Below are positions 18,042 to 25,827 of a stretch of 42,892 nt of DNA, piece by piece; the stretch's first letter is position 1; each line of letters starts with the position of its first letter. The notes under the pieces are model-generated. The model ran no database searches. It was not told the DNA's origin and worked only from the letters and a program-made list of their open reading frames with translations. This stretch comes from Acidobacteriaceae bacterium (GTDB lineage Bacteria; Acidobacteriota; Terriglobia; Bryobacterales; Bryobacteraceae): the NCBI GenBank assembly GCA_903970405.1, contig CAJCIT010000057.1, positions 1 to 42,892 of the forward strand. Reading direction: 5' to 3'. A program made the position numbers and the translations under genes.

Positions 18042-18983
18042 CTATCCGTGCGTCGCGCCCATGCCCGACCTGACAACTTTGAGAAACTCTTCCAACTCCT
18101 GAGGCAAGGGTGACCTCACGTCAATCCACCGCGATTCGTCTGACGGGGAACGAAACCGCAGATGGTGGGCATGCAGGAAGAAACGGCCCAACTGAGGAAG
18201 GCCCGGCAACTGTCGCGGCGCCCCGTACAAGGTATCACCGAAAATAGGATGCTTCAGGTAAGACAGGTGAGCCCTGATTTGGTGGGTCCGGCCTGTTCCG
18301 ATCCGAACGCGCAGGTAGGACAGTGCCGGAAACTGTTCCAGCAGTGACCATTCCGTGCGGGCGCTGCGGCCCTCATCGAGTTTCGCCGTCATGCGGGTCC
18401 GGCGGATGGGGTCGCGGGAAATGGGGCGCGCGCAGTGGCCCTCATTCTGTTCCATCGCGCGGTGGACCAGAGCCAAATAGACCTTTTCCACCTCGCGCGT
18501 TTGAAACTGACGCGCCAGAGCCTGATGCGCCTGGTCGGTACGCGCCACCACCAAAGCCCCGCTGGTTTCCCGGTCCAAGCGGTGCACGATGCCGGGCCGC
18601 AGATCGCCGCCGACAGTGGAGAGCTTGTCAAAACGATGCAGCAGCGCGTTCACCAGCGTGCCGCTATGGTAGCCTGCCCCCGCGTGCACCACCATGCCGG
18701 CGGGCTTGTTCACCACCAGGACGTCGGCATCTTCATAAAGCACGTCGAGCGCAATATCCTCTGCTTCCGCCTTGAGGGGCGGCAGCGTTCCCGGCTCCAC
18801 TTCCACGGTTTCAGTCCCGCGAACGATGAGCGAGGATTTTGTGGTTTCGCTGTTGATGCGCACGCGGCCGTTCTTGATCCAACCTTGCAATCGCGACCGG
18901 CTGTATTGGGGTAGCCGGTCATGCAGCGCGGAATCGAGCCGCTTGCCATGGTCGCGCTGCTCCAACTGAATAACCAGACTCAT
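18042..18983 (-). CDS. rluD: 23S rRNA pseudouridine synthase, RluA/RluD family
   Basis: A 313-residue enzyme with an N-terminal S4 domain (KRLDSALHDRLPQYSRSRLQ, then WIKNGRVRIN) and the RluA-type catalytic domain. PGIVHRLDRETSGALVVAR holds the catalytic Asp (HRLD). GRTHQIRAHLSYLKHPIFGD and the C-terminal HAHHLRF close the fold. S4 plus HRLDRETSG is the RluD/RluC pattern; RluD (positions 1911, 1915 and 1917) is favoured by length and by the LYEDADVLVVNKPAGMVVH segment. The start at 18983 lies only 31 nt from the divergent glycosyltransferase start. An in-frame extension to 19067 would run into that gene and is not used. Confidence 0.88.
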   Translation of the reverse strand: MSLVIQLEQRDHGKRLDSALHDRLPQYSRSRLQGWIKNGRVRINSETTKSSLIVRGTETVEVEPGTLPPLKAEAEDIALDVLYEDADVLVVNKPAGMVVHAGAGYHSGTLVNALLHRFDKLSTVGGDLRPGIVHRLDRETSGALVVARTDQAHQALARQFQTREVEKVYLALVHRAMEQNEGHCARPISRDPIRRTRMTAKLDEGRSARTEWSLLEQFPALSYLRVRIGTGRTHQIRAHLSYLKHPIFGDTLYGAPRQLPGLPQLGRFFLHAHHLRFRSPSDESRWIDVRSPLPQELEEFLKVVRSGMGATHG

Positions 18984-19014
18984 ACTCCCGGGGGCACACT
19001 CGTATTCTAGTGGG

Positions 19015-20541
19015 GTGCAAAGGCCCGAATCGCTGGCGGCTCGCCGGGGGCGCGTCTGGTTCTTCACCGGCTTGGCCCTGCTGCTGTTGATTTCGCGCGT
19101 CTGTCACCTGCGTATTCTGTGGGCCGAAGAAGGCTATGGCGCGGCGGCCGGTGTGCAGACGATCCTTGGCAAAGTCATCTACCGCGACTTCTGGTTTGAC
19201 AAGCCACCGCTGGCGGCGTGGATCTATGTACTGTGGGGCGCGTTTCCGGGGTGGCCGCTGCGTCTGGCGGGGGCGGCATTCGCCTTCCTCACCGCGGTAG
19301 CGGCGTGGAAGTGCGCTTCGGCTCTGTGGAGCCCGCGCGAAGGCACTTGGGCGGCCGGTCTCACAGCTTTCTTTCAAATCTTCGACATTCCGCCGGCTGT
19401 CATGACCATCGGTCCCGACTTGTTAACCGTGCCGCTGGCTTTTTTGGGCGTTGCCTGTGCCCATGCGGGCGCGCCGGTTTGGGCGGGGCTCGCTTGCGCG
19501 CTGGCGGTTCACTCGAATGCCAAAGGACTTCTTTTGGTACCGGTGATTTTGTTGTGGGCGGAGAAGCGATGGCTTGTGACGCTTGCCTGCGCGATGGGAT
19601 TTTTCCTGGTTGGTCTCGGCGCGCTGGCGGCGATGGGCGCCTTGCCTGGGTATTGGCACCAGGTCTGGGAGTTCGGACGGGTCTATTCCCAGGACACTTT
19701 CGTTACGAATCCATGGCGCGAGGGCGCATTACGGACGGCAAACTGGCTTGGCTTTCACGCGGCGCTCTTGATTCCGGCATTCTTGGCGTTTGGGAAACAG
19801 CCCGCCTGGGAGCGGATCAAATTTGCGGTGTGGCTGGCTGCCGGGGCTGTGGGTGTAGTCGCCGGCCTCCGCTTCTTTCCACGTTATTACTTGATGCTTC
19901 TTCCGCCGCTGGTGTTGTTGGCCTCGCGCGGCCTGGCGTTGCTTTGGCCGCCATCGAGCGCGGCGGCGTTGGCTATACCGTGGGGCAAGATGCTCAGATT
20001 TCTCGCAGTAGCGCTTCTTCTGATCCCCTTGGGAAGATTCGGACCGCGGTATGCACTTCTCGCCTCTGATCTACTGACCGGCCATCCGCATCACTGGGCC
20101 GACTTGGCGCTCAACCAAGACAGCCAGGCCGTCGCCCGCCTTCTGAAGCACCCAGAGAAATACGGGACAGACCCCTCTGGAAAGGGGACAGACCCGATTT
20201 CGGGGGGAAATCTGACCCCTACGACGCTTTTTGTGTGGGGTTATCGCCCTGACTTATTCGCCTATACGCGTTTTTCATCGGGGACTCGCTTTCTCGACAG
20301 CCAGTTGCTCACGGGCGTTCTTGGCGACCGGCATCTCATGTCGACGCACGTCAGTATCCCCGAAGCCGCGCAGAATCGGGCGGATCTGGTGAAAACTTGG
20401 CCGACTTTCCTAGTCGATGGGTTGGGTCCTATGAATCCGCATTTGGCGCTTGACCAATATCCGGAACTGCGTGCTTGGCTCGCCAGCAACTATGAGAAGG
20501 TCGGCCAGACGCCGTACTCGGTGATCTACAAACGAAAGTAA
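19015..20541 (+). CDS. GT39/ArnT-like membrane glycosyltransferase
   Basis: A 508-residue polytopic inner-membrane protein (GT-C fold). The first periplasmic loop, WAEEGYGAAAGVQTILGKVI then YRDFWFDKPPLAAW, matches the (D/E)E..Y...G....D....KPPL signature of ArnT/PMT-type enzymes, which move sugars from polyprenyl phosphate carriers onto lipids or proteins. About ten hydrophobic segments follow up to residue 350, then a soluble C-terminal part. The start is GTG at 19015. At 20164-20220 (about residues 384-402) a short hairpin repeat is inserted in frame, adding a Gly/Thr/Asp/Pro-rich stretch before TTLFVWGYRPDLFAYT. Donor and acceptor are unknown. Confidence 0.78.
   Translation: MQRPESLAARRGRVWFFTGLALLLLISRVCHLRILWAEEGYGAAAGVQTILGKVIYRDFWFDKPPLAAWIYVLWGAFPGWPLRLAGAAFAFLTAVAAWKCASALWSPREGTWAAGLTAFFQIFDIPPAVMTIGPDLLTVPLAFLGVACAHAGAPVWAGLACALAVHSNAKGLLLVPVILLWAEKRWLVTLACAMGFFLVGLGALAAMGALPGYWHQVWEFGRVYSQDTFVTNPWREGALRTANWLGFHAALLIPAFLAFGKQPAWERIKFAVWLAAGAVGVVAGLRFFPRYYLMLLPPLVLLASRGLALLWPPSSAAALAIPWGKMLRFLAVALLLIPLGRFGPRYALLASDLLTGHPHHWADLALNQDSQAVARLLKHPEKYGTDPSGKGTDPISGGNLTPTTLFVWGYRPDLFAYTRFSSGTRFLDSQLLTGVLGDRHLMSTHVSIPEAAQNRADLVKTWPTFLVDGLGPMNPHLALDQYPELRAWLASNYEKVGQTPYSVIYKRK
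20164..20220. repeat. Hairpin repeat inserted in frame within the glycosyltransferase gene
   Basis: GGGACAGACCCCT (20164-20176) is followed by AAAGGGGACAGACCC (20181-20195). AGGGGACAGA (20183-20192) pairs with TCTGACCCCT (20211-20220) apart from one mismatch, enclosing the smaller stem CCCGA/TCGGG (20193-20204). It belongs to the common GGGGACAGACCCC class of interspersed repeats; a lone relative (GGGGGACAGACACC) is at 7085-7098. Confidence 0.7.
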
Positions 20542-20545
20542 GCCG

Positions 20546-21427
20546 CTACTCGGCGTGGCCTTTGCCGTAGCGGAGTTCGCCGGCTTCGATGCGCGTGGAA
20601 AGAATGTTCTCCTTCGGCGGCAGGGGGCATGTGGCGTAGGGGGTAAAGGTGCACGGAGGATTGTAGGAGCGATTGAAATCGAGAACCACCTTGCCATCCT
20701 TCGGCAACGGAGTGTTCAGCATGCGACCGGCTTGATACGTCTCGGTCCGGCTGGTCTCGTCTTTGAAGATGAAGAACAGGGTGTCGTCTTCGAAGACCGG
20801 CCGCATGCTGAACGGCTGCCCCTTGAGCTCAAACTCGACATAGCCAGGGCTCAATTCCTGTTCAACCTCGCCGAGGATGTTTGGCACCGGAATCTTCTTC
20901 TCATCGGGAACAAACCTTGCTTCAACCCGATAGGCCGGATTCACCGGGAAGTACTTCATTCCGCTGAAGTTTTTCAGCACGGCGCTCTCACTGTCTTTCG
21001 CCCGCACCGCCAGACGCTCGCCCCTCTTGATAATGAAGAAGGAAATCCGATCGACGGTCACGTGATCCGGCTTGTCATCGTCGTAGCTTAAGGTTGTCGC
21101 CGTCGAGACCGGCTTTCCATTCACCAGCACCGAAATGCCTGGGGGTGGCACAAGGGTCACCACGCCTTGGTCAAGCTGCAAGGTTGCCACGGCGGCGGGA
21201 CTCGAACCCGCGGGCAACACGAAGTCATTCGTTCCACCCGAGCCGATAGTGTTTCTCCCCTCTCTGAGCCAGAAGAGGCCCACGAGCGTGAGCCAGCTAT
21301 CGGGTTTCCTCAGCTTTTCGTCGCGCTGCTTCTGCCAGTTCAATACTTCCGCCTTGTACTCGTCAAGAGAAGCCGCCGAGAGGATCAACGAAGTTGCCAT
21401 AAGAATCCCGATCAACTTAAGGGGCAT
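20546..21427 (-). CDS. DUF1684 family exported protein
   Basis: A 293-residue protein with a signal peptide (LIGILMATSLILSAASL). The body matches the DUF1684 family: WRKQRDEKL-like segment (WQKQRDEKLRKPDSWLTLVG), LFWLREGRNTIGSG, then the highly conserved C-terminal FNRSYNPPCTFTPYATCPL and PPKENILSTRIEAGE. The conserved Asn/Cys/Tyr cluster in that last block suggests a binding or catalytic site, but no activity is known to me for the family. It converges on the glycosyltransferase gene, with 4 nt between stops. Confidence 0.82.
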   Translation of the reverse strand: MPLKLIGILMATSLILSAASLDEYKAEVLNWQKQRDEKLRKPDSWLTLVGLFWLREGRNTIGSGGTNDFVLPAGSSPAAVATLQLDQGVVTLVPPPGISVLVNGKPVSTATTLSYDDDKPDHVTVDRISFFIIKRGERLAVRAKDSESAVLKNFSGMKYFPVNPAYRVEARFVPDEKKIPVPNILGEVEQELSPGYVEFELKGQPFSMRPVFEDDTLFFIFKDETSRTETYQAGRMLNTPLPKDGKVVLDFNRSYNPPCTFTPYATCPLPPKENILSTRIEAGELRYGKGHAE

Positions 21428-21480
21428 GCCACAGATTCTAACCGATCCTGACCGGCCATAGAAAGGGGCTACACTGAATC

Positions 21481-21951
21481 TTGCCCTCGCAGGACAGCCG
21501 CCGCTACCCTCCTCGGCCCGTTTTAGGGGTGGGAGCGCTTATTTATCAGGGTGATTCCATCCTTCTGGTTCAGCGCGGCAATGAGCCCTTAAAAGGCCTT
21601 TGGGCCTTGCCGGGCGGGGCGGTGGAGACCGGCGAATACCTGGAAGACGCCATCGTCCGGGAAGTGCGCGAAGAGACCGGCTTGCAGGTGAAGGCTTCGA
21701 GTATCGCCACTGTTTTCGAACGCATCATGCGCGATGAGACCGGCGGCGCCGAGTATCATTACGTGCTTGTCGATTACTTCTGCGATGTTCTGGGCGGGAA
21801 TCTCGAAGCCGGCGACGATTCGGCGCAAGCCGAGTGGGTGCCACTCTCTGAGTTGGATCGTTTCTCCCTCACAGAAGGCACTCGCCAGGTGATCGACGCC
21901 TTGTCGCGTCACAATGGAAGTGGCGTCAAGCTTCCTGTGTTCCGCGCCTGA
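21481..21951 (+). CDS. Nudix hydrolase
   Basis: A 156-residue pyrophosphohydrolase. The Nudix box is complete (GGAVETGEYLEDAIVREVRE then ETGL; G-x5-E-x7-REVxEExGL), so it should bind Mg2+ and act on a nucleoside diphosphate-X compound. The N-terminal VGALIYQGDSILLVQRGNEP and the following LKGLWALPGG are like the ADP-ribose/MutT-type groups. The start is a TTG at 21481, chosen because the fold begins only 16 codons later and no ATG is available. The stop lies one base before the mutS2 ATG. Confidence 0.85.
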   Translation: MPSQDSRRYPPRPVLGVGALIYQGDSILLVQRGNEPLKGLWALPGGAVETGEYLEDAIVREVREETGLQVKASSIATVFERIMRDETGGAEYHYVLVDYFCDVLGGNLEAGDDSAQAEWVPLSELDRFSLTEGTRQVIDALSRHNGSGVKLPVFRA

Positions 21952-21952
21952 C

Positions 21953-24361
21953 ATGTCTTTCCGAAGTCAATCGCTTCTGCAGTTCGACGAACTTAAGGAT
22001 CTGGTCGCCTCCTATGCGGGCAGCGATCCCGGCCGCGAACTCATTTACGAACTGGAACCCCGCACCGATCGACTGGCCCTGGAACTCGAGTTAGCCGAGG
22101 CCGGCGAGGCCATCCAATACCTGCACGAAGCCACCAGCTCTGAAGGCTCCCGCAGCGCGCCCGTTCGCTTGCGCTTCGGAGGAGTGCATGATATCCGTCC
22201 GTCGCTTGCGTTGTTGCGCGTTGAAGGCGCACGGCTTGATGGGCGCGCGATTCTGGATCTCTTCCAGGTTGTCAATCTTGCGGGCGAATATCGGGCCGTT
22301 CTTTTGAATGTTCGTGAACGATTCCAGCGTCTGGCGCGCCGTGCCGATGCAATGACCGATCTCCGCGGACTGACTCGACGCTTCGCCCATGTCTTCCTGC
22401 CGGACGGATCGCTCTCCGACGACGCCAGCGTGGCGCTGGGCCGGATCCGCCGCGAACTCGCCAAGCAGCAGAAATCGATTCAGCAATCGCTCGAACGGTT
22501 TCTGCGCTCCCACCGGGCCGATGGAACCCTGCAGGAAGACTTTGTCACTGTTCGCGACGACCGCTATGTGGTGCCGATTGTCGCGGGACAGCGCGGCCGC
22601 GTGGATGGCGTCATTCACGGCTCCAGCGGTTCGGGGCGAACGCTCTTTGTGGAACCGCTTGAGACCATTGAACTCAATAACGCGCTGGTTCGGCTCCGCG
22701 AAGATGAGCTCCGCGAGGTGGAGCGAATTCTCTCCGAGGTCACGCAAGCGCTGCGTCAACAGAGCGATGAGATCAACGGCTCCACGCGAATGCTGTTTCA
22801 TCTGGATTTTGTGTTCGCCAAAGCCAGCTTCGCGTCAGATTACAACGCAGCCATCCCGAGGTTCAGTCCGGAGACGGACCGCAAACTCATCTTGCGCGAA
22901 GCGCGCCATCCGCTGCTTGAAAGCGTGCTCCGCAAACAGCGAAAGCCCATCAGCCCCATTTCGTTTGAGTTGAACGATAAGCAGAGGTGCCTGTTAATCA
23001 GCGGTCCGAATACGGGCGGCAAGACCGTCACCATGAAGACCGCCGGGTTGCTGGCCACCATGGCGCACGCGGCTCTTCCGGTGCCCGCTACCGAGGCCGT
23101 CTTTCCGATCTTTGACGACGTGCTGGCTGACATCGGCGACAGCCAATCCATCGCCGAGAGCCTCTCCAGCTTCTCCGGCCACCTGTTGCATGTGAAGCTG
23201 ATGATGGAAGTGGCCACGTCACGGAGTTTCGTCATTCTGGACGAACTCGGCCGCGCCACCGATCCCGAAGAGGGCGGCGCGCTGGGTGTGGCGGTGCTTG
23301 ACCGTTTCCGCCAAAGCGGAGCGTTTTGTCTTGCCTCCACGCACCTGCTGCCGCTGAAGCTCTACGGCTCGCAGACACCGGGTGTTCTGAACGCCTCAAT
23401 GGGCTTTGACGAATCCACGCTGCAGCCCACCTATGAATTGCGCCTCGGCCTGCCGGGAAAATCCGCCGGCATCGATATCGCCACGCGCCTGGAGTTGCCG
23501 CGCGATGTCATTGCCCACGCGCGCTCAGTGATGCCACGATTGGAAGCCGATTTCCAAAGCCTGCTGGCTCAACTTCACAAACAGATTGAAGAGAACACCG
23601 AACGCCAAGCGGCGCTAGACCGGCAGACCATTGACCTGGCGGCTCAGCAGCTTCTGCTGCGCAGCGAAATGGCGAGCAAAGAAGAGAAGCGCCGCAAGGA
23701 ATGGGAGCGCAAGACCGAAGAACTGATCCGCACCTTTGAACAGCAAGCCAGCGCCACCATGGACCGCGTGGTGCAAGCGGGCGATCAGCGCAAAGCGGCG
23801 GAACAGGCGCAGCGCCTCATCAGCAAAACGAAACGCGAGATTCGCGAAGGAGCAGCCGAAGCGTTCGTTCCGGCGGAGGGCGCTCCGGCGCCGCCGCCAC
23901 GTCCGAAGATTGAAGAAGGCGCCCGCGTCCGGCTGAAGGATTTCCGCGAACTCGCCACCGTGAAGCGCGTGCTGAAGAACGGCGTGTTGGAAGTGGAAGC
24001 GGGCTTTCTGAAGGTGCAGGTTTCTATTGACGATGTCGTCGAAGTGCTGGGCGCGGGCCAGACGGCGAGCCTTCCGAAGAACGTCAATGTTCAATTGGGG
24101 CCGCGCTTCGAGACCAGCTTTCGCGAGATCAACGTCATCGGGCAGCGAGCCGAAGAGGCGCTGGAGCAGGTGGACAAGTTCCTGGATTCGGCTGCGCTGG
24201 CGTCCATCAACCGTGTTCGCATCATTCACGGCCACGGCATGGGGATTCTGAAGAAGGCTGTCGGTGAGCTATTGCAGAAGAATCCCCATGTCGGGCGCTT
24301 CTATCCGGCAACGGCATCGGAAGGCGGCGCGGGAGCAACGATTGTTGAGCTGCGGGAATAG
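21953..24361 (+). CDS. mutS2: Endonuclease MutS2
   Basis: An 802-residue MutS paralogue that lacks the mismatch-recognition domain. In other bacteria it limits recombination or acts on collided ribosomes. A coiled N-terminal/lever region leads to Walker A SGPNTGGKTVTMKT, Walker B SFVILDELGRATDPEEGGAL and the STHLLPLK motif. A long charged coiled coil (about residues 530-640) follows, then a KOW-like segment and a C-terminal Smr domain with the nuclease-type IIHGHGMGILKKAV. The usual LDLRG of Smr is INVIGQR here. The ATG at 21953 begins MSFRSQSLLQFDELKDLV, the family start; an ATG 13 codons earlier overlaps the Nudix gene and is less likely. Confidence 0.93.
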   Translation: MSFRSQSLLQFDELKDLVASYAGSDPGRELIYELEPRTDRLALELELAEAGEAIQYLHEATSSEGSRSAPVRLRFGGVHDIRPSLALLRVEGARLDGRAILDLFQVVNLAGEYRAVLLNVRERFQRLARRADAMTDLRGLTRRFAHVFLPDGSLSDDASVALGRIRRELAKQQKSIQQSLERFLRSHRADGTLQEDFVTVRDDRYVVPIVAGQRGRVDGVIHGSSGSGRTLFVEPLETIELNNALVRLREDELREVERILSEVTQALRQQSDEINGSTRMLFHLDFVFAKASFASDYNAAIPRFSPETDRKLILREARHPLLESVLRKQRKPISPISFELNDKQRCLLISGPNTGGKTVTMKTAGLLATMAHAALPVPATEAVFPIFDDVLADIGDSQSIAESLSSFSGHLLHVKLMMEVATSRSFVILDELGRATDPEEGGALGVAVLDRFRQSGAFCLASTHLLPLKLYGSQTPGVLNASMGFDESTLQPTYELRLGLPGKSAGIDIATRLELPRDVIAHARSVMPRLEADFQSLLAQLHKQIEENTERQAALDRQTIDLAAQQLLLRSEMASKEEKRRKEWERKTEELIRTFEQQASATMDRVVQAGDQRKAAEQAQRLISKTKREIREGAAEAFVPAEGAPAPPPRPKIEEGARVRLKDFRELATVKRVLKNGVLEVEAGFLKVQVSIDDVVEVLGAGQTASLPKNVNVQLGPRFETSFREINVIGQRAEEALEQVDKFLDSAALASINRVRIIHGHGMGILKKAVGELLQKNPHVGRFYPATASEGGAGATIVELRE

Positions 24362-24368
24362 CCGCCAA

Positions 24369-24386
24369 TCGCAACGTCAGTTGCGA
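24369..24386. terminator. Stem-loop between mutS2 and the small peptide gene
   Basis: TCGCAAC (24369-24375) and GTTGCGA (24380-24386) form a 7-bp stem with a 4-nt loop just after the mutS2 stop. No U-run follows, so it may be a processing or partial termination hairpin. Confidence 0.35.
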
Positions 24387-24393
24387 GACCCGC

Positions 24394-24471
24394 ATCAGAC
24401 CACTGGTCGCCTTGCCGTATAGACATGGCAAACCGACAGCCGCCGCCATCGAACCGCTGCTGGCCAGCTCA
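24394..24471 (-). repeat. Repeat A, copy 1 (downstream of small peptide gene)
   Basis: About 78 nt that recur at 28672-28748 (see there), including TCAGACCACTGG, TTGCC...GGCAAACCGA and CCGCCGCCATCGA. It contains the inverted repeat TTGCC/GGCAA. In both copies one minus-strand frame is similar: RFAMSIRQGDQWSDA here against RFAVSLRQYGQWSEA in copy 2, so it may be part of a decayed coding sequence. Confidence 0.6.
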
Positions 24472-24474
24472 GGA

Positions 24475-24645
24475 CTAACCTCCGTTCGACAACGCCGTTA
24501 CTTGAGGGACCAAAGTGGCGGTGGGAGCCGGAGTGGACACCGTGCGGACCCCAGGCGCCCGCGTGCCATCGCTTGAACCGCACAGGCAGAGACTCAGCGT
24601 CAGACACAGAGCTGTGGAAAGTATTAGGCCACTGAACGGTCTCAT
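24475..24645 (-). CDS. Small secreted or membrane peptide (56 residues)
   Basis: A 56-codon gene. The ATG at 24645 is preceded by GAGAGGGG at 6-nt spacing, a strong ribosome site. MRPFSGLILSTALCLTLSLC is a signal-peptide-like hydrophobic start with several Cys, then a short Gly/Ser/Thr/Pro-rich mature part (APGVRTVSTPAPTATLVPQV) ending ALSNGG. A lipobox is not clear. It follows the CcmH-like gene by 71 nt on the same strand. Its ribosome-site region and the sequence past its stop recur at 28.7 kb without the body of the gene. Function is unknown. Confidence 0.5.
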   Translation of the reverse strand: MRPFSGLILSTALCLTLSLCLCGSSDGTRAPGVRTVSTPAPTATLVPQVTALSNGG

Positions 24646-24716
24646 CACAAACCCCTCTCACCGACCCCGCGGCTACCGCTGAACATGTGAATCAGAGACC
24701 TGGGAATCGAAGAGAC

Positions 24717-25208
24717 CTAGGAATCAGGTTCCAGATCAGGAAGCTCAGACAAAGTGAGTGCATCCATTCCTTCGCCAACCCCGTCGTGGGGTTCGGTGGC
24801 TTTGGAACGAATCCATCTCAGCGCCCCCAGCAACCCCAGCAATAAAGCGATCAGCGGGCAGGCGTATGCGGCCAGAGCTCGCATCCCCTCCGGCTCCATG
24901 AGAATACCGTGGCCATACTCGCGGATCAGTGCCGCTTTGATCTCCGTGTCGCTTCGGCCCGCTTTCACCGCCTCGTTAATCTGAGCCCTCACGCTTTCAG
25001 CCTCCGGCGACTGGTGAACAGCCACAGACTGCCTCCAGCAACAAGGTGCGACAAACATCGGATAGAGCCGTTCAGCGCGCTGCTGCTGAGCACGGGAAAT
25101 CAGCGGGCCGGCCTGTTCAGCAGTCGCAAGACCAGGAGAGGCTAGTCCCGCTGAGATCAGAGCGATTGCCGAAAGGACTCTCCGCCGTCGAAAAGGTGAA
25201 GGCTTCAA
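24717..25208 (-). CDS. CcmH-like cytochrome c maturation protein (PCCW variant)
   Basis: A 163-residue protein of the CcmH/NrfF type, which in canonical form reduces apocytochrome c thiols before haem ligation in the periplasm. Signal peptide about residues 1-30; a helical core (YPMFVAPCCWRQSVAVHQSP, then INEAVKAGRSDTEIKAALIR and EYGHGILMEPEG); one C-terminal membrane helix (ACPLIALLLGLLGALRW); acidic tail. The usual LRCxxCQ redox motif is replaced by PCCW, with adjacent cysteines, so the reaction may differ. The rest of the ccm system is not in the window. It lies directly after the RegA-like gene, which fits redox control. It could also be a specialised thiol protein of the same fold. Confidence 0.72.
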   Translation of the reverse strand: MKPSPFRRRRVLSAIALISAGLASPGLATAEQAGPLISRAQQQRAERLYPMFVAPCCWRQSVAVHQSPEAESVRAQINEAVKAGRSDTEIKAALIREYGHGILMEPEGMRALAAYACPLIALLLGLLGALRWIRSKATEPHDGVGEGMDALTLSELPDLEPDS

Positions 25209-25275
25209 CCCACCAGTCTATGGAGTTTTAACGGGTAGCAGCCTGCGGCAAATTGACGCAGAGTCCCCAGCGACG

Positions 25276-25827
25276 CTATTGCTGGGGAGGATACTTGTCA
25301 AGCTTTCTCTGGAGAGAGCGCCTGTGCATACCAAGCCTTTTCGCCGTCTGTGAAATGTTTCCGCCGCAGTCAGCCAGAATGCGCTGAATGTGTTCCCATT
25401 CGACGCGAGCAAGCGAAGGAACCGGCGAGCGGTCATCCGCGGTTTGAACCTTTTCGCCGGCAACCAGATTTGCAAAGGTAAGCAGAATTTGTTCCACGTC
25501 AGCCGGCTTGCTCAGGTAGTGGTCCGCGCCCAGCCGGACGGCGCTCAAAGCGTTGGCGATGCTGCCATATCCCGTTAACACGATGATCTTGATGGCCGGG
25601 TCCACTTCCCGAATTCGTTTGACGATGTCAAGTCCGCTCTCGCCTGGCAGCCTCAGGTCAACTACTGCCAGGTCGGGCTGGTGCTCCTTCACCAGCGCCA
25701 CGGTTTCTTCCCCGGTTGCCGCCGCCCGGGCTGACCAGTTCCGTTTAACAAACGCACGGCACAGGCGTTCGCGGAAAATCTCGTCGTCGTCGACGATGAC
25801 GGCGGCGCTTTGCTCATCGTGCGCCAA
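25276..25827 (-). CDS. regA: RegA/PrrA/ActR-like response regulator
   Basis: A 183-residue two-component regulator. Receiver domain residues 7-120 with phospho-acceptor Asp57 (AVVDLRLPGESG), Thr and Lys of the active site in VLTGYGS and YLSKPAD. A short linker is followed by a Fis-type helix-turn-helix at 150-180, GGNISQTAKRLGMHRRSLQR, which closely follows the RegA pattern (TARRL.MHRRTLQR). There is no sigma-54 AAA domain. The start overlaps the last 14 nt of the kinase gene, so the pair is translationally coupled. RegA orthologues control respiration, photosynthesis and cytochrome genes in response to quinone redox state. Confidence 0.88.
   Translation of the reverse strand: MAHDEQSAAVIVDDDEIFRERLCRAFVKRNWSARAAATGEETVALVKEHQPDLAVVDLRLPGESGLDIVKRIREVDPAIKIIVLTGYGSIANALSAVRLGADHYLSKPADVEQILLTFANLVAGEKVQTADDRSPVPSLARVEWEHIQRILADCGGNISQTAKRLGMHRRSLQRKLDKYPPQQ

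Noticed and set aside
21183..21230. tRNA T-arm-like sequence (GCGGGTTCGAGTCCCGC) on the minus strand
   Set aside because: It lies inside the DUF1684 coding frame, encoding AGSSPAA, and no anticodon or D-arm can be folded upstream.
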